A DNA stretch of 64,000 bases from Paraburkholderia aspalathi (GCF_900116445.1 NZ_FPBH01000023.1:62001-126000), one strand, 5' to 3'; counted from the stretch's first letter, positions 17,592-27,367 are shown. Notes: generated from the sequence alone by a model not told the origin. Numbers and translations: made by a program.

Positions 17592-18857
17592 TCACCACAC
17601 GATTCGCGTTTTTGGAAGCGCCGCTTTGAGATCGTCGACGTTCCTGGCCTGGGTGCCATACAGAACGAGCTCTCGCAGGCCAGTGAGCCCTTTCAGCGCG
17701 TCGACGTCTTCGACAGGGGTGTTCGCAAGATAGAGTTCCTGCAAACCGGTCAAACCTCGCAGTGGATCGATGTTTCGAACCCTGGTGCGAAAGAGATTGA
17801 GCATTCGCAGGCTTTTCAGGTCTGTCAGCGCCTCGATGTTCTCGACCCGGGTGTCGGCGAGATTGAGCCTTTGCAGGCCGGTGAGCCCCTTCAATGCATC
17901 GATGTTCGTCACTTGCGTGCGAGCGAGCACCAGCGTGTTCAGCTGAAGCATGCCTTGCGCCGCGTCGATATCATCGACCTTCGCGCCGTCCAGCACGAGC
18001 GTCCTGAGCGAGGACATTCCTTTTAGTGCGTCGATGTCTCGCAGCGGCGTGTTCGCTAGATAGAGCGCTTGGAGACCGGAGAGCTTTTTCAACTCACTGA
18101 TGCTGTCGACCTGGGTTTCGTTGAGGTCGAGTGTCTGCAAGGAGGCGAGCTGGCTGAGCGCGTCGACGTTCCGGACGTTCCTCGCACCGCCGAGTTTGAG
18201 CGTTTCCAGATGAGGCAAATCTTCGAGCGGATTGAGATCGCGAACCTGTGTATCCCGCAGGTCGAGTTCTCGCAGATCGCGCAGGTTCTTGAGCGCGTCG
18301 AGATTCGAGACGCGGGTATCCCAGAGGTTCAGCGATTGCAGACCGGTCAGCCCTTTTAGCGCGGCGATGTTTTCGACTTCGGTGCGATGGAGCACGAGCC
18401 TTTTCAGCGAATGCACGTCCTTCAGGGCGTCGATGTTCCAGACGGGCGTGTCTGTCAGGTCAAGCGATTCCAGATCGTCCAGTTCCTTCAGCGAATCGAG
18501 GTTATCGATCTGGGTGCCTGCCAGATTCAGTTCAATCTTGCGGTCGGAATTCTTTAGATGTGGCAAAGCGGCCGCGAGCTGAGATGCCGTCATTGTCGGT
18601 TTCGCCCGCAACGCCAGGCATTCCGAGTCGGGTGTGGCTGTCGACGCGTTGCTGTCGTTGCAGGTGCCTTTGAGGAATCCCAGTTCGCTCAGCGCCCGTT
18701 CGTCCGGGCTCTTGTGGAACGGGTTGAAGATCAGCAGCAAAATGCCGAGCAACAGCACAATTGCGCCGCCGATGGCCCATGGCTTGATGATTCGCGGCAA
18801 GGACGTGTTCGGACCTTCAGCGCTTGAGTTCGTGGTTGACGGCGGGATTTCGGGCAC
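17592..18857 (-). CDS. Membrane-anchored leucine-rich-repeat protein
   Basis: 421 aa from the GTG at 18857, the only start codon after an in-frame stop. Residues ~30-46 (AIGGAIVLLLGILLLIF) form one membrane helix, with the rest probably periplasmic. From ~105 to the end there are about 14 repeats of 22 residues, consensus LxLxxTxVxNIDALKGLTGLQ, one of them 23 long. This is the short internalin-like LRR class that builds a curved protein-binding surface. The two Cys in the N-terminal linker (GTCNDS, SECLAL) could form a disulphide. Ligand unknown. No operon partner: neighbours are a GH63-like gene on the same strand and ompW. Confidence 0.75.
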   Translation of the reverse strand: MPEIPPSTTNSSAEGPNTSLPRIIKPWAIGGAIVLLLGILLLIFNPFHKSPDERALSELGFLKGTCNDSNASTATPDSECLALRAKPTMTASQLAAALPHLKNSDRKIELNLAGTQIDNLDSLKELDDLESLDLTDTPVWNIDALKDVHSLKRLVLHRTEVENIAALKGLTGLQSLNLWDTRVSNLDALKNLRDLRELDLRDTQVRDLNPLEDLPHLETLKLGGARNVRNVDALSQLASLQTLDLNETQVDSISELKKLSGLQALYLANTPLRDIDALKGMSSLRTLVLDGAKVDDIDAAQGMLQLNTLVLARTQVTNIDALKGLTGLQRLNLADTRVENIEALTDLKSLRMLNLFRTRVRNIDPLRGLTGLQELYLANTPVEDVDALKGLTGLRELVLYGTQARNVDDLKAALPKTRIVW

Positions 18858-19006
18858 GGCGGGCTCTCGTAGTACAGGCTTCCTCCTTTATACACGAAGA
18901 GCGGGGCGCATTCCGCCCAGGCCACGTCGCGCTTCGCGCTACGCTTGACGGCCGGCGACATGTTCTGCCAGCCTTGTGCGTCATTAGCCTTTCGGCAGCC
19001 GAAACG

Positions 19007-21760
19007 CTACCGGGCCATGGCTGGTGCGGTGTCCTCGGCCACCGACGCAACATCAGGCGCTGCCTCGGGCGCTACATGGGCCAGCTTCATCATGCGTGGC
19101 TGGAGCAGCAGCGCGACGAGCCCGCTCCAGCCGGTCTGATGTGAAGCGCCGACCCCGCGTCCATTGTCGCCGTGAAAGTACTCATGGAAGAGTACGAGAT
19201 CCTGCGAGCGCGGGTCGGCTTGCAGCATCGGATAAGCGGCCATCACGGGCCGTACGCCTTGTGCATCTTTGAGAAAGAGCGTGGTGAGCCGCCGTGCGAG
19301 GTCGTCGGCAATCCCGCTCAGCGAAGCACGGTTGCCCGATCCCGTCGGATATTCGATGCGAAACTCATCACCGTAGTAGCGATAGAACTCATACAGCGAT
19401 TCGATCAGCAGGTAGTTGACGGGTATCCAGATCGGCCCGCGCCAGTTCGAATTGCCGCCAAAAACACGCGAGTCCGATTCGGCTGGCTGGTATTGAACGC
19501 GGAGGTTCACGCCGTCATGGTCGAAGACGTACGGTGCATCCCGATGCACACGGGAAAGCGCCCGCACGCCGTGCTCGGAGAGAAATTCGTTTTCATCGAG
19601 CGCGCGGCGCAACAGCGCTGTCATCCGCTGTCCGCGCAACAACGACAGCAGCGTGGTGTTACCCGTGCCGGGTTCGGTCCAGCGCGACACCAGCTTTGCC
19701 AGATTGGGCCGATGATCGAGAAACCACGCCAGCCGTTCGCGCAATCCCGGCAGATGACCGTACACCCGATCCTCGAGCACGTGAACGGCGAACAGCGGAA
19801 TCAGTCCGACGATTGAACGAATGCGCATTGGCACACGGGTACCGTCCGGAAGGTGCAGTACGTCGTAGAAGAATTCGTCTTGTCCGTCCCATAGCCCTGT
19901 TCTGCAGCCTTCGCTGCAACTGACCGCTTCCGCGATATACAGAAAGTGCTCGAAAAACTTCACTGCGATTTCGACATACGCGTTGTTCGTTATCGCCAGT
20001 TCGAGGCCGATCTGCATCAGGTCAAGCGCGTACGAGGCCATCCATGCAGTGCCATCGGCCTGATCGATGCGACCGCCGGTCGGCAGCGGCGAAGACCGGT
20101 CGAAGATGCCGACATTGTCGAGCCCAAGAAAGCCGCCCTGAAAGATGTTGCGGTCATCGGCGTCCTTCCTGTTTACCCACCACGAGAAATTGAGCAGCAG
20201 CTTGTGGAACATGACTTCGAGAAACTGATGATCGCCTATGCCCGTCACCTCGCGGTCGAGTTCATACACACGCCATGTTGCCCACGCATGAACGGGCGGA
20301 TTCGCATCGCCGAACGCCCACTCGTAGGCGGGCAATTGCCCGTTCGGATGCATATAGCGCTCCTTCACGAGCAGCAGCAATTGCTTCTTCGCGAAGTCGG
20401 GATCGATCATGGCGAACGCGACCGCATGAAACGCGAGGTCCCACGATGCGTACCATGGATACTCCCACTTGTCGGGCATCGACACGACGTCGCCATTGCA
20501 CATGTGCCGCCAGTCCGCGTTGCGGCCGCGCTTCCTTGCTCTCGGTGGTGTCGGTTGGCCGGGGTCGCCGTCGTGCCAGCGCGTCACGTCGAACTGGTAG
20601 TACTGCTTCGACCACAGCATGCCGGCGAGCGCCTGACGCTGCACGAGCCGTGCATCGGTGTCAGGGATGTCGTGCTGAAGCGTCGCATAGAATTCGTCGG
20701 TCTCTGCTTGTCGGCGCGTGAAGAGTTCTTCCATGTCGAGCGCCACGGCATCCGAAACTGCAGCCGGGGACGATTCTGGACGCCAGCGCAGATACAGCAC
20801 CGAGCGCTCATGAGGCGCGAACTCTAGATACACATGCGCGGCGGCGCGGGTGCCCTCGTCGCGCCGAATTGCCTGCTCGTCGCCGTCAACGAGGTAGTCA
20901 TTGAAGCCGTCTTTGAACGGTCCCGTTCCTTCGAAGCCGAAAATGCGGCGCACATTCGTTTCGTTTTCACAGAAGAGCCATTCGACCGGCTGTTGCGCCG
21001 ACGCCGTCACGATCATCGTGCCGAGCGCGGGATTGTGCGCGACGACGCGCACGCCTTCCTCAGTATCCGGCTCGAGCGTGAGCGACGGCTTGCCGGGCTT
21101 GCCCGACCACGCCCATCGGTTGCGCGCCCAGAATTGCGGCAACAGATGAAGCGCCGCGCGCTGATCAGCGCGGTTTTCGACGCTAACGCGCATCACGATA
21201 TCGTCCGGCGTGTGCTTCGCATACTCGACGCAGACGTCGAAGTAGCGGTTATCGTCGAACACGCCCGTATCGAGAATTTCATATTCGGGCTGATCGGCGC
21301 CGCGCCGCAGATTTTCATCGATCAGTTCCTGGTACGGGTACGCGTCGTGAGGATACTTGTACAGCATCTTCATGTACGAATGGGTCGGCGTGCCGTCGAG
21401 ATAGAAGTAAAGCTCCTTCACGTCCTCGCCGTGATTGCCTTGCTCGTTCGTCAACCCGAAGAGCCGTTCCTTGATGATCGGATCGTGCCCGTTCCAGAGC
21501 GCGAGCGATACGCACCAGTCGAGCGGGTCGTTGCCGAATCCGGCAATGCCGTCCTCACCCCAGCGGTACATGCGGCTGCGCGCATGGTCGTGCGGAAAGT
21601 AGTCCCATGCGGTGCCGTATTCGCTGTAGTCTTCGCGAACGGTGCCCCATTGCCGGTCGCTTAGATAAGGCCCCCAGCGGCGCCAGCGGTCGAGTTCCGG
21701 ACCATGGAGACGAGCACCTTCCTTCGACTGGAGCAGATTGATTGCGCGTAGCGGTGGCAT
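19007..21760 (-). CDS. GH63-like glycosidase (MGH1-type glucosidase)
   Basis: 917 aa from ATG 21760, chosen because GGGAGG lies six bases upstream; a start at 21787 would add nine residues without such a site. The N-terminal domain has WDYFPHDHARSRMYRWGEDG, characteristic of the bacterial proteins annotated as glucosidase/MGH1-like. The C-terminal half carries the (alpha/alpha)6-barrel stretches WAFGDANPPVHAWA, NSNWRGPIWIPVNYLL and FHGDNGRGVGASHQTGWSGL. The family hydrolyses alpha-glucosidic bonds, e.g. in mannosylglycerate or oligosaccharides. There is no signal peptide, so it is cytoplasmic. Substrate not predictable. Confidence 0.82.
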   Translation of the reverse strand: MPPLRAINLLQSKEGARLHGPELDRWRRWGPYLSDRQWGTVREDYSEYGTAWDYFPHDHARSRMYRWGEDGIAGFGNDPLDWCVSLALWNGHDPIIKERLFGLTNEQGNHGEDVKELYFYLDGTPTHSYMKMLYKYPHDAYPYQELIDENLRRGADQPEYEILDTGVFDDNRYFDVCVEYAKHTPDDIVMRVSVENRADQRAALHLLPQFWARNRWAWSGKPGKPSLTLEPDTEEGVRVVAHNPALGTMIVTASAQQPVEWLFCENETNVRRIFGFEGTGPFKDGFNDYLVDGDEQAIRRDEGTRAAAHVYLEFAPHERSVLYLRWRPESSPAAVSDAVALDMEELFTRRQAETDEFYATLQHDIPDTDARLVQRQALAGMLWSKQYYQFDVTRWHDGDPGQPTPPRARKRGRNADWRHMCNGDVVSMPDKWEYPWYASWDLAFHAVAFAMIDPDFAKKQLLLLVKERYMHPNGQLPAYEWAFGDANPPVHAWATWRVYELDREVTGIGDHQFLEVMFHKLLLNFSWWVNRKDADDRNIFQGGFLGLDNVGIFDRSSPLPTGGRIDQADGTAWMASYALDLMQIGLELAITNNAYVEIAVKFFEHFLYIAEAVSCSEGCRTGLWDGQDEFFYDVLHLPDGTRVPMRIRSIVGLIPLFAVHVLEDRVYGHLPGLRERLAWFLDHRPNLAKLVSRWTEPGTGNTTLLSLLRGQRMTALLRRALDENEFLSEHGVRALSRVHRDAPYVFDHDGVNLRVQYQPAESDSRVFGGNSNWRGPIWIPVNYLLIESLYEFYRYYGDEFRIEYPTGSGNRASLSGIADDLARRLTTLFLKDAQGVRPVMAAYPMLQADPRSQDLVLFHEYFHGDNGRGVGASHQTGWSGLVALLLQPRMMKLAHVAPEAAPDVASVAEDTAPAMAR

Positions 21761-21973
21761 GAAGCCTCCCAACCTGAAATCGACCATCCAACGCGCTCAG
21801 TGCGTGAATGTCGTTCCCTTTTCATCACGAGCGCCGTGTGTGCGATGCACATCAGGCGCTTAACATCCTCTCTGCGGTGCATTAATGATAGGCGTCATCG
21901 CGCTGCAGCAGGCGACCCGTGGAGTAGTCTTGTGTTGCATACTTAAGTGAACCACATCACCGGATACATCGAC

Positions 21974-22924
21974 ATGGTTGCGGACCTTGCACACTCGTGG
22001 TTGACCTGCAGCGCACCCGTGGCCGCTGCACAGGCCGCCGGCCGCCCGCTTGTGGCGCTGGAATCGACCATCATCGCTCACGGCATGCCCTATCCAGAGA
22101 ACGTCCGCACTGCGCGTGAAGTGGAGGCCTTGATCCGTGACCTGGGCGCCGAACCCGCGACTATTGCACTGATCGGCGGGCGAATCCGCATCGGCCTTTC
22201 GGACGACGAACTGGAACTGCTCGGCCGCTCGGACCAGGTACACAAGGTCAGCCGCCGCGACTTGCCGGCAGTGCTGGCCGACGGCGGGCTTGGCGCCACG
22301 ACAGTGGCTGGCACGATGATATGTGCCGCTCTCGCCGGCATCGAGGTCTTCGTTACCGGAGGCATTGGCGGTGTGCACCGGGGCGCGCCCGAAACCTTCG
22401 ACATTTCGGCCGACCTGCAGGAATTGGCAAAGACCTCGGTGGCGGTGGTCTGTGCCGGTGCGAAATCCATCCTGGACATCGGGCTCACGCTGGAATACCT
22501 GGAAACACACGGCGTGCCGGTGCTCAGTTGCGAGCAAGACAATTTCGCTGCGTTTTACACGCGCGACAGCGGTTTTCGCGCGGACTTCAGGCTGGACGAC
22601 GCGGCACAGCAGGCACGCTTCATCCGCACCAAGTGGGACTTGGGTCTCGTGGGCGGCGTGGTGTTGAGCACGCCGGTGCCGGAAGCGGCAGCGATGAGCG
22701 CCGAAGAGATCGACGCGCTGACTCAGCACGCGCTCGCCGAGGCCACTTTGAAGGGAATCACCGGCAAGGCCGTGACCCCCTTCCTGCTAGCTCGCATCAA
22801 GGCACTGACGAGTGGACGCAGCCTGGCGACAAACATCGCGCTCGTGAAACACAATGCCGAGGTGGGGGCAAGGCTGGCGTTGGCGTTGGCACCTGCAGCG
22901 AACGACGATAGCCGACATCTCTGA
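21974..22924 (+). CDS. psuG: Pseudouridine-5'-phosphate glycosidase
   Basis: 316 aa. It splits pseudouridine 5'-phosphate into uracil and ribose 5-phosphate. VALESTIIAHGMPYPENV, GGIGGVHRGAPETFD and VVCAGAKSILDIG are family signatures. Lys164 in the last motif corresponds to the Schiff-base Lys166 of E. coli PsuG, and NIALVKHNAEVGARLA closes the fold. ATG 21974 is preferred; an in-frame start at 21947 adds nine residues. The usual partner, the PsuK kinase, is not adjacent. Confidence 0.9.
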   Translation: MVADLAHSWLTCSAPVAAAQAAGRPLVALESTIIAHGMPYPENVRTAREVEALIRDLGAEPATIALIGGRIRIGLSDDELELLGRSDQVHKVSRRDLPAVLADGGLGATTVAGTMICAALAGIEVFVTGGIGGVHRGAPETFDISADLQELAKTSVAVVCAGAKSILDIGLTLEYLETHGVPVLSCEQDNFAAFYTRDSGFRADFRLDDAAQQARFIRTKWDLGLVGGVVLSTPVPEAAAMSAEEIDALTQHALAEATLKGITGKAVTPFLLARIKALTSGRSLATNIALVKHNAEVGARLALALAPAANDDSRHL

Positions 22925-22929
22925 CCGTC

Positions 22930-22951
22930 CCGTTAGTTAGCTGATTAACGG
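22930..22951 (+). terminator. Weak hairpin after psuG
   Basis: CCGTTA/TAACGG pair around a 10-nt loop, followed by ATTTTCC, six bases after the psuG stop and before the end of the converging gene. A short stem and interrupted T run make it a modest terminator candidate. Confidence 0.35.
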
Positions 22952-22971
22952 ATTTTCCAATGTCGTCCGTT

Positions 22972-24000
22972 TCATTGGGCATCGTCATTTCCATCATGTT
23001 GCCGGCCTCCTCTCGACCGGACCGCGATCCCGCCCAGGGTGACCGGACCGGGGGTGGAGTCCTCGATGATCTGAGACGGCGCCACATTGCCCCTTGCCCC
23101 CGGCGCGAACGCGAGAATGCGCAGGTTCGGCTCGGCATCAAAGAGCCGCCCGTCCGAGGAGATGGCGATCTTGTTTCCCGGCAAGCCGGAGCCAGTGATT
23201 CCCGTGGCTGGACCGCTGATTGTCCGTAGCGGCGGCACGTCGCCGTTCGCCTTGGCGGCGAAAACGCTCACCTGGATCTGCATCACGTCCGCGGTTTGGT
23301 TGTAGACGAATAACTCGTCTGTACGCGGATCGACAGCGATCGTCATGTTGTTCCGTGCAAAAAGTCCGGCCCCCGGCAGCAGGCCGGTTTTGCTACCCGT
23401 GAGGCTGCGCAGGAGCGGCGGCGAGGTCATGCTCCGACGCGTGCCAAACGTGTCGATGATCGCCGCCCCCCGTACGTCATAACCCGCAATCAGCAGATTG
23501 TCGTCGCTGTCAATCGCAATGCTCACGTACTGGACGATATTCGGATCGGTGATGTGAATCGGATTGGTTACAGGCCCAGAGCTGTTTGCGGGAGCGATCA
23601 GCACCCCCGCCTCCGCGGGGCGAACGGTCAGGACGAAGTCGTTGAGGTGGGAATCCACCGCGATGCTGAGCAGGTCATTTGTCATCGTCAACATGAACGA
23701 CCGGCTGGGTGCCTCATTGCCTTCGGCCTTCCGCGGAAAGATGTCGACGGTGCTGTTGGTAAGAAACTGCGCGACGTGAAAGGAGTCCTTCTTGTCGATC
23801 ACTGTCGCTCCAGCGGTCATGAGAGTGGTGAGCGACCCTTGCAGCACCTGGCAGGGCTCGGTGGCTCCGTTGGCGCGCAAGGAGTAACCGCGAATCTGAT
23901 CACCGAGAATGAGGAAGACGGCGTCGGTGGGGCAGGCGGCGTGCGCCAGTTGGACCCCGAACAGCATACTGACGACGGCGACACATAGCGCGGGTTTCAT
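22972..24000 (-). CDS. Secreted protein with propeller-like repeats
   Basis: 342 aa. Signal peptide with cleavage near QLAHA-ACPTD. The body has spaced segments such as LLSIAVDSHLNDFVLTV, YVSIAIDSDDNLLIAGYD, MTIAVDPRTDELFVYN and KIAISSDGRLFDA. The recurring IAxDxxxxxLF(V) pattern is that of beta-propeller blades (NHL/SMP-30-like), suggesting one six- or seven-bladed propeller. No catalytic motif is evident. Two Cys near the mature N-terminus may bond. Periplasmic or exported; function unknown. Confidence 0.7.
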   Translation of the reverse strand: MKPALCVAVVSMLFGVQLAHAACPTDAVFLILGDQIRGYSLRANGATEPCQVLQGSLTTLMTAGATVIDKKDSFHVAQFLTNSTVDIFPRKAEGNEAPSRSFMLTMTNDLLSIAVDSHLNDFVLTVRPAEAGVLIAPANSSGPVTNPIHITDPNIVQYVSIAIDSDDNLLIAGYDVRGAAIIDTFGTRRSMTSPPLLRSLTGSKTGLLPGAGLFARNNMTIAVDPRTDELFVYNQTADVMQIQVSVFAAKANGDVPPLRTISGPATGITGSGLPGNKIAISSDGRLFDAEPNLRILAFAPGARGNVAPSQIIEDSTPGPVTLGGIAVRSRGGRQHDGNDDAQ

Positions 24001-24235
24001 GACACGCCTCCTTGGTCATATAGTGCGAATGCGCCATTCAAGCATAGACCCCGGCCGGAGGCCGAACGGAGTTCCGCCAGTTGGAACCTGTGTTTTGGCG
24101 GGCGATGCGAGCGCGCACCCATCAATATCGAACGGTAGTCCTGTGTGCTAACGTGTTACGGCCCCATGTCGCATGCTGCTTGCGGGCTGAGCCGGGACGT
24201 GTGGGGCATCGCTCGCATGAGGGGTGAAGCGAACC

Positions 24236-25906
24236 ATGGCCATTATTCGGTGCGATTCCAGGTTCAGGCTCTTCCTGCTCACCGGGCTTGTGGCGTTGGC
24301 CTACTACGCAGGCGCAAAAGTAGGACTTGCTTATGCGATAGTGGGCGGCGCAGTGTCTCTGGTGTGGCCCTCCAGTGGCATCGCCCTTGTTGCACTGCTC
24401 GCTCTAGGCTTCGAAGTTGCCCCCGGAATCGTCATTGGCTCTTTCCTCGCCAACGTGTCGGTGGGCGTGCCCTTGCCAGTGGCCGCTGTGATTAGTGTTG
24501 GCGCGATAGTTGCAGCCTTGACGGCGGCAATACTGTTGAACCGCGTAGCCCGATTCCAGATCACCCTCGACCGCATCAAGGACGTGTTAGCCCTCATTGC
24601 TCTCGCTGCGGTGCTCAGCACGGCAGTGAGTGCGCTGATTGGTGTGACCGCCGTATTCGGAGGGGGCTTGATGCCGGTCGCCGAGTACGGCGCAGCCTTT
24701 CTGAAATGGTGGCTCGGTGACATGATGGGTGTGCTCGTGGTGGCTCCGCCCCTGCTCAGCCTGCTCGTGTATCCGAATCCCATCCGCTCGGTGGAGCAGG
24801 CCGTGGAGGCGTGCGGACTGACCATTGCGACCGTCTGGGTGAGCTACCTCATCTTCGGCGCTCCGCAACTTGCCGGACACGGTTACTATCCTGCAGCCTT
24901 GGCGATCTTTCCGTTCATCATCTGGGCGGCTCTGCGCTTCGATCACCTGGGCACCAGTCTCGCGACCTTGATGGTCTCAGTCGTGGCCATCTGGGGTACC
25001 ACCCACGGCACGGGTCCATTCGCCGCCAAATCTCCGGTAGATAGCCTCGTGCGGTGGTGCACCTTCGCGAACGTCGTGGCGGTAACCGGACTGCTGCTGG
25101 TGGCGGCACGTGCTCAGGAGCAGCGCGTCCATCGCCTGCTGCAGGCCTCCTACATCGAATTGGAACGGCGCGTAGAGGAGCGAACCGAAGATCTGGAGAA
25201 GACAAACAGCGAACTCAAGGAGGAGATCGCGCAACGCCGTCTGTTGGAAGAGGAACTGATCCAGATCGGCGATCAGCAGCAAAGACTCTTCGGCCGGGAA
25301 CTGCATGATGGACTTGGGCAACACCTGACCAGCCTGGGTCTGTACTGCGCCGCCTTGAATCAGAAACTGCAGACGCAGGGCCACCCAGCCGCCGCCGACG
25401 CCGCTACGATCGTCGGATTGGTGAAGCAGTCGTCCTTGATGACCCGCAGGATTGCCCATGGCCTGGACCCGGTCGCCATTGAATATGGTGGCCTTGCAGC
25501 CGCACTACATGCGCTGGCGGAAACGGCTCGTACGCTTGATGGCATAGACTGCATGCTCCGGATCCAGCCAGATGTAGACTTACTGGATCAGCCTACTCAG
25601 ATCAACCTGTATCGTGCGGCACAGGAAGCAGTCAACAACGCGCTGAAATATAGCGAAGGCCGCCACATCTGGATCGACCTGGACCGCGTAGGCGGTTTCC
25701 AGACGCTCTCAATCAGTGACGACGGGGTGGGCGTCGGCCCGGAACAAATGGAGCGTGCCTCAGGACTGGGACTCCAAAACCTGCGTCACCGGGCGAGTCT
25801 TCTGGGCGGCGCTTGCACCGTGACCCGCAATGCTTTGGGTGGCACTACGGTCGCCATCAGCTATCCGATACCGGAGCGCCCAGACCATGCACGGGAAGCC
25901 GTCTAG
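24236..25906 (+). CDS. MASE1-domain sensor histidine kinase (NarX-like HisKA_3)
   Basis: 556 aa. Residues ~1-290 hold about eight membrane helices of a MASE1 sensory domain (VSLVWPSSGIALVALLALGF, FLKWWLGDMMGVLVVAPPLL). A coiled linker, ELERRVEERTEDLEKTNSEL, follows. HisKA_3 contains the phospho-acceptor His ~357 in GRELHDGLGQHLTSLG. The HATPase has AAQEAVNNALKYSE, SDDGVGVGP and GLGLQNLRHRASLLGG. ATG 24236 is favoured; a GTG twelve bases earlier is possible. The signal is unknown. The last 20 bases overlap the response-regulator start, so the two are translationally coupled. Confidence 0.9.
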   Translation: MAIIRCDSRFRLFLLTGLVALAYYAGAKVGLAYAIVGGAVSLVWPSSGIALVALLALGFEVAPGIVIGSFLANVSVGVPLPVAAVISVGAIVAALTAAILLNRVARFQITLDRIKDVLALIALAAVLSTAVSALIGVTAVFGGGLMPVAEYGAAFLKWWLGDMMGVLVVAPPLLSLLVYPNPIRSVEQAVEACGLTIATVWVSYLIFGAPQLAGHGYYPAALAIFPFIIWAALRFDHLGTSLATLMVSVVAIWGTTHGTGPFAAKSPVDSLVRWCTFANVVAVTGLLLVAARAQEQRVHRLLQASYIELERRVEERTEDLEKTNSELKEEIAQRRLLEEELIQIGDQQQRLFGRELHDGLGQHLTSLGLYCAALNQKLQTQGHPAAADAATIVGLVKQSSLMTRRIAHGLDPVAIEYGGLAAALHALAETARTLDGIDCMLRIQPDVDLLDQPTQINLYRAAQEAVNNALKYSEGRHIWIDLDRVGGFQTLSISDDGVGVGPEQMERASGLGLQNLRHRASLLGGACTVTRNALGGTTVAISYPIPERPDHAREAV

Positions 25907-26552
25907 CCCAGGCCGCGCGACTCAAATCCTGATCGTGGATGACCACCCCATCATCCGGGAGGGGATGACACACTTGCTGAATCTGCAAGAGGATCTGCAC
26001 GTCTGCTGCGCGGCCGGCAGCGCCGAAGAAGCCCTGGCGGAAATGGCCTGCCTGCCCGACATGGCCATTGTGGACATCAGTCTGCAATCGGACTCTGGCT
26101 TGGATCTTGTCAAGACCCTCCGCCACCGCTACCCAAAATTGGCAATCCTTGTCCTCAGCATGCACGACGAAGGCCTGTTTGCCGAACGCGCACTACGGGC
26201 CGGGGCAAACGGATATCTGATGAAACTCGAGGCCACAGAGCATGTCGTGAGCGCCATCCGCGAAGTGCTGGCAGGCAATATTTATTTGAGTGCCGCCATG
26301 CATGAAAACCTGGCGCGAGCCCTTGCGGGTCCCAGAAAAACGCCGGCAGGGCCAATTGCGAGCCTTTCGGTACGGGAATTCGAGGTCCTGCATCTGATCG
26401 GACTCGGCTTCGGTACCCGCGAAATCGCCACGAAACTGAATCGGAGCGTCAAGACCATCGAGGCACACCGGGCCAACATCAAAGAAAAGTTGAATATCCG
26501 GAGCGGCAACGAGCTGATGCGCTTTGCAATTCAGTGGATCGAGAGCCAATAG
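25887..26552 (+). CDS. NarL/FixJ-family response regulator
   Basis: 221 aa. Receiver domain with acidic pair DDHP near residue 18, phospho-acceptor Asp63 in MAIVDISLQSDSG and switch Lys in GANGYLMK. The C-terminal LuxR-type helix-turn-helix reads LSVREFEVLHLIGLGFGTRE and then KLNRSVKTIEAHRANIKEKL. ATG 25887 lies inside the kinase 3' end. It forms a two-component pair with the upstream MASE1 kinase. The downstream DUF4148 and lrgAB genes are candidate targets by position only. Confidence 0.92.
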   Translation: MHGKPSSPGRATQILIVDDHPIIREGMTHLLNLQEDLHVCCAAGSAEEALAEMACLPDMAIVDISLQSDSGLDLVKTLRHRYPKLAILVLSMHDEGLFAERALRAGANGYLMKLEATEHVVSAIREVLAGNIYLSAAMHENLARALAGPRKTPAGPIASLSVREFEVLHLIGLGFGTREIATKLNRSVKTIEAHRANIKEKLNIRSGNELMRFAIQWIESQ

Positions 26553-26954
26553 AGCGACGCCCAGTCACGGAATAAGGCAATCCCCTAGCTTCGTTTAGGA
26601 AAAGTGCCTTATTCATGCGCATGGGGTCAGCGCATACAGTGCAGTGGTACCTGCCGGCATGCCGCAACCCGTGGACGGGGTGGGCAGTTCAAACCCAGCA
26701 ACTCCACGAGGATCGCCGCCAAGTGGCAGGTGATGAAAATAGATCCAGGCTGGGTGCCCGGTCCTATCCTGGAGCGGTCGCGATACAAATAAGGAAGATG
26801 ACGCGGGAATAAAGGAAATTCTTCCCGGGTATTGCAAGAGCGTGCCGAGTCCTTGCGAGAACCTTTGATGCTTTTCGAAGCGGCACGAAATCCCGGCGCA
26901 AACCGCGTGATTCGATTGGCGTCGGGCATGTCATGCACCATGCTGGAGAATATG
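26553..26954. other. Intergenic region after the response regulator
   Basis: No gene seen. An inverted repeat AATAAGGCA (26571-26579) / TGCCTTATT (26605-26613), with an inner CCTA/TAGG pair, begins 19 bases after the regulator stop. It lacks a T tail. It could be a terminator or a regulator-binding palindrome in front of the DUF4148 gene. Confidence 0.4.
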
Positions 26955-27218
26955 ATGAAAGCTCTGACTTTGATCCCTATTGCCGCATTGACGTTGTGCA
27001 CCACGCTCGCCTATGCGGCTGACAACACCGACACATCCAGGACGGCCACCGACAGCAACGCAGCTATGACGACGGACGCTGTCGGCGGTATGTCCATGGG
27101 CAGTAGCGATAGCGGTGCCCTCCATGGCAAGACTCGCGCGGAGGTCAAACAGGAATTGCAGCGCGCCCAGCAGGACGGCACGATGGATCGCTTGAACGCG
27201 CTCTACGGCGGGCAGTGA
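26955..27218 (+). CDS. Small secreted DUF4148-family protein
   Basis: 87 aa. Cleavable signal peptide MKALTLIPIAALTLCTTLAYA, then a Thr/Asp/Ser-rich spacer, and a C-terminal GKTRAEVKQELQRAQQDGTM with LNALYGGQ. The TRAEVxxEL-AxxDG block is the DUF4148 signature common in Burkholderia periplasmic proteins. Function unknown. GGAG precedes at six bases from this ATG; the ATG one codon upstream is closer than ideal. Confidence 0.75.
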   Translation: MKALTLIPIAALTLCTTLAYAADNTDTSRTATDSNAAMTTDAVGGMSMGSSDSGALHGKTRAEVKQELQRAQQDGTMDRLNALYGGQ

Positions 27219-27367
27219 GCAGATGCACGGGATGCGCGACGCTTTTTGCTCACCGCAATGATGACTGTTGCGAACGGGTGAACAAGTTCTGGCATGACGG
27301 CTTTAACCCACTTTGTCGTGCTCTGCTGGTGGCTCAACGTGTGCGCGTCCGAATCGAAGGTGACCCG

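Noticed and set aside
19946..21664. Plus-strand frames opposite the GH63-like gene
   Set aside because: Antisense shadows; the minus-strand protein has coherent family motifs throughout.
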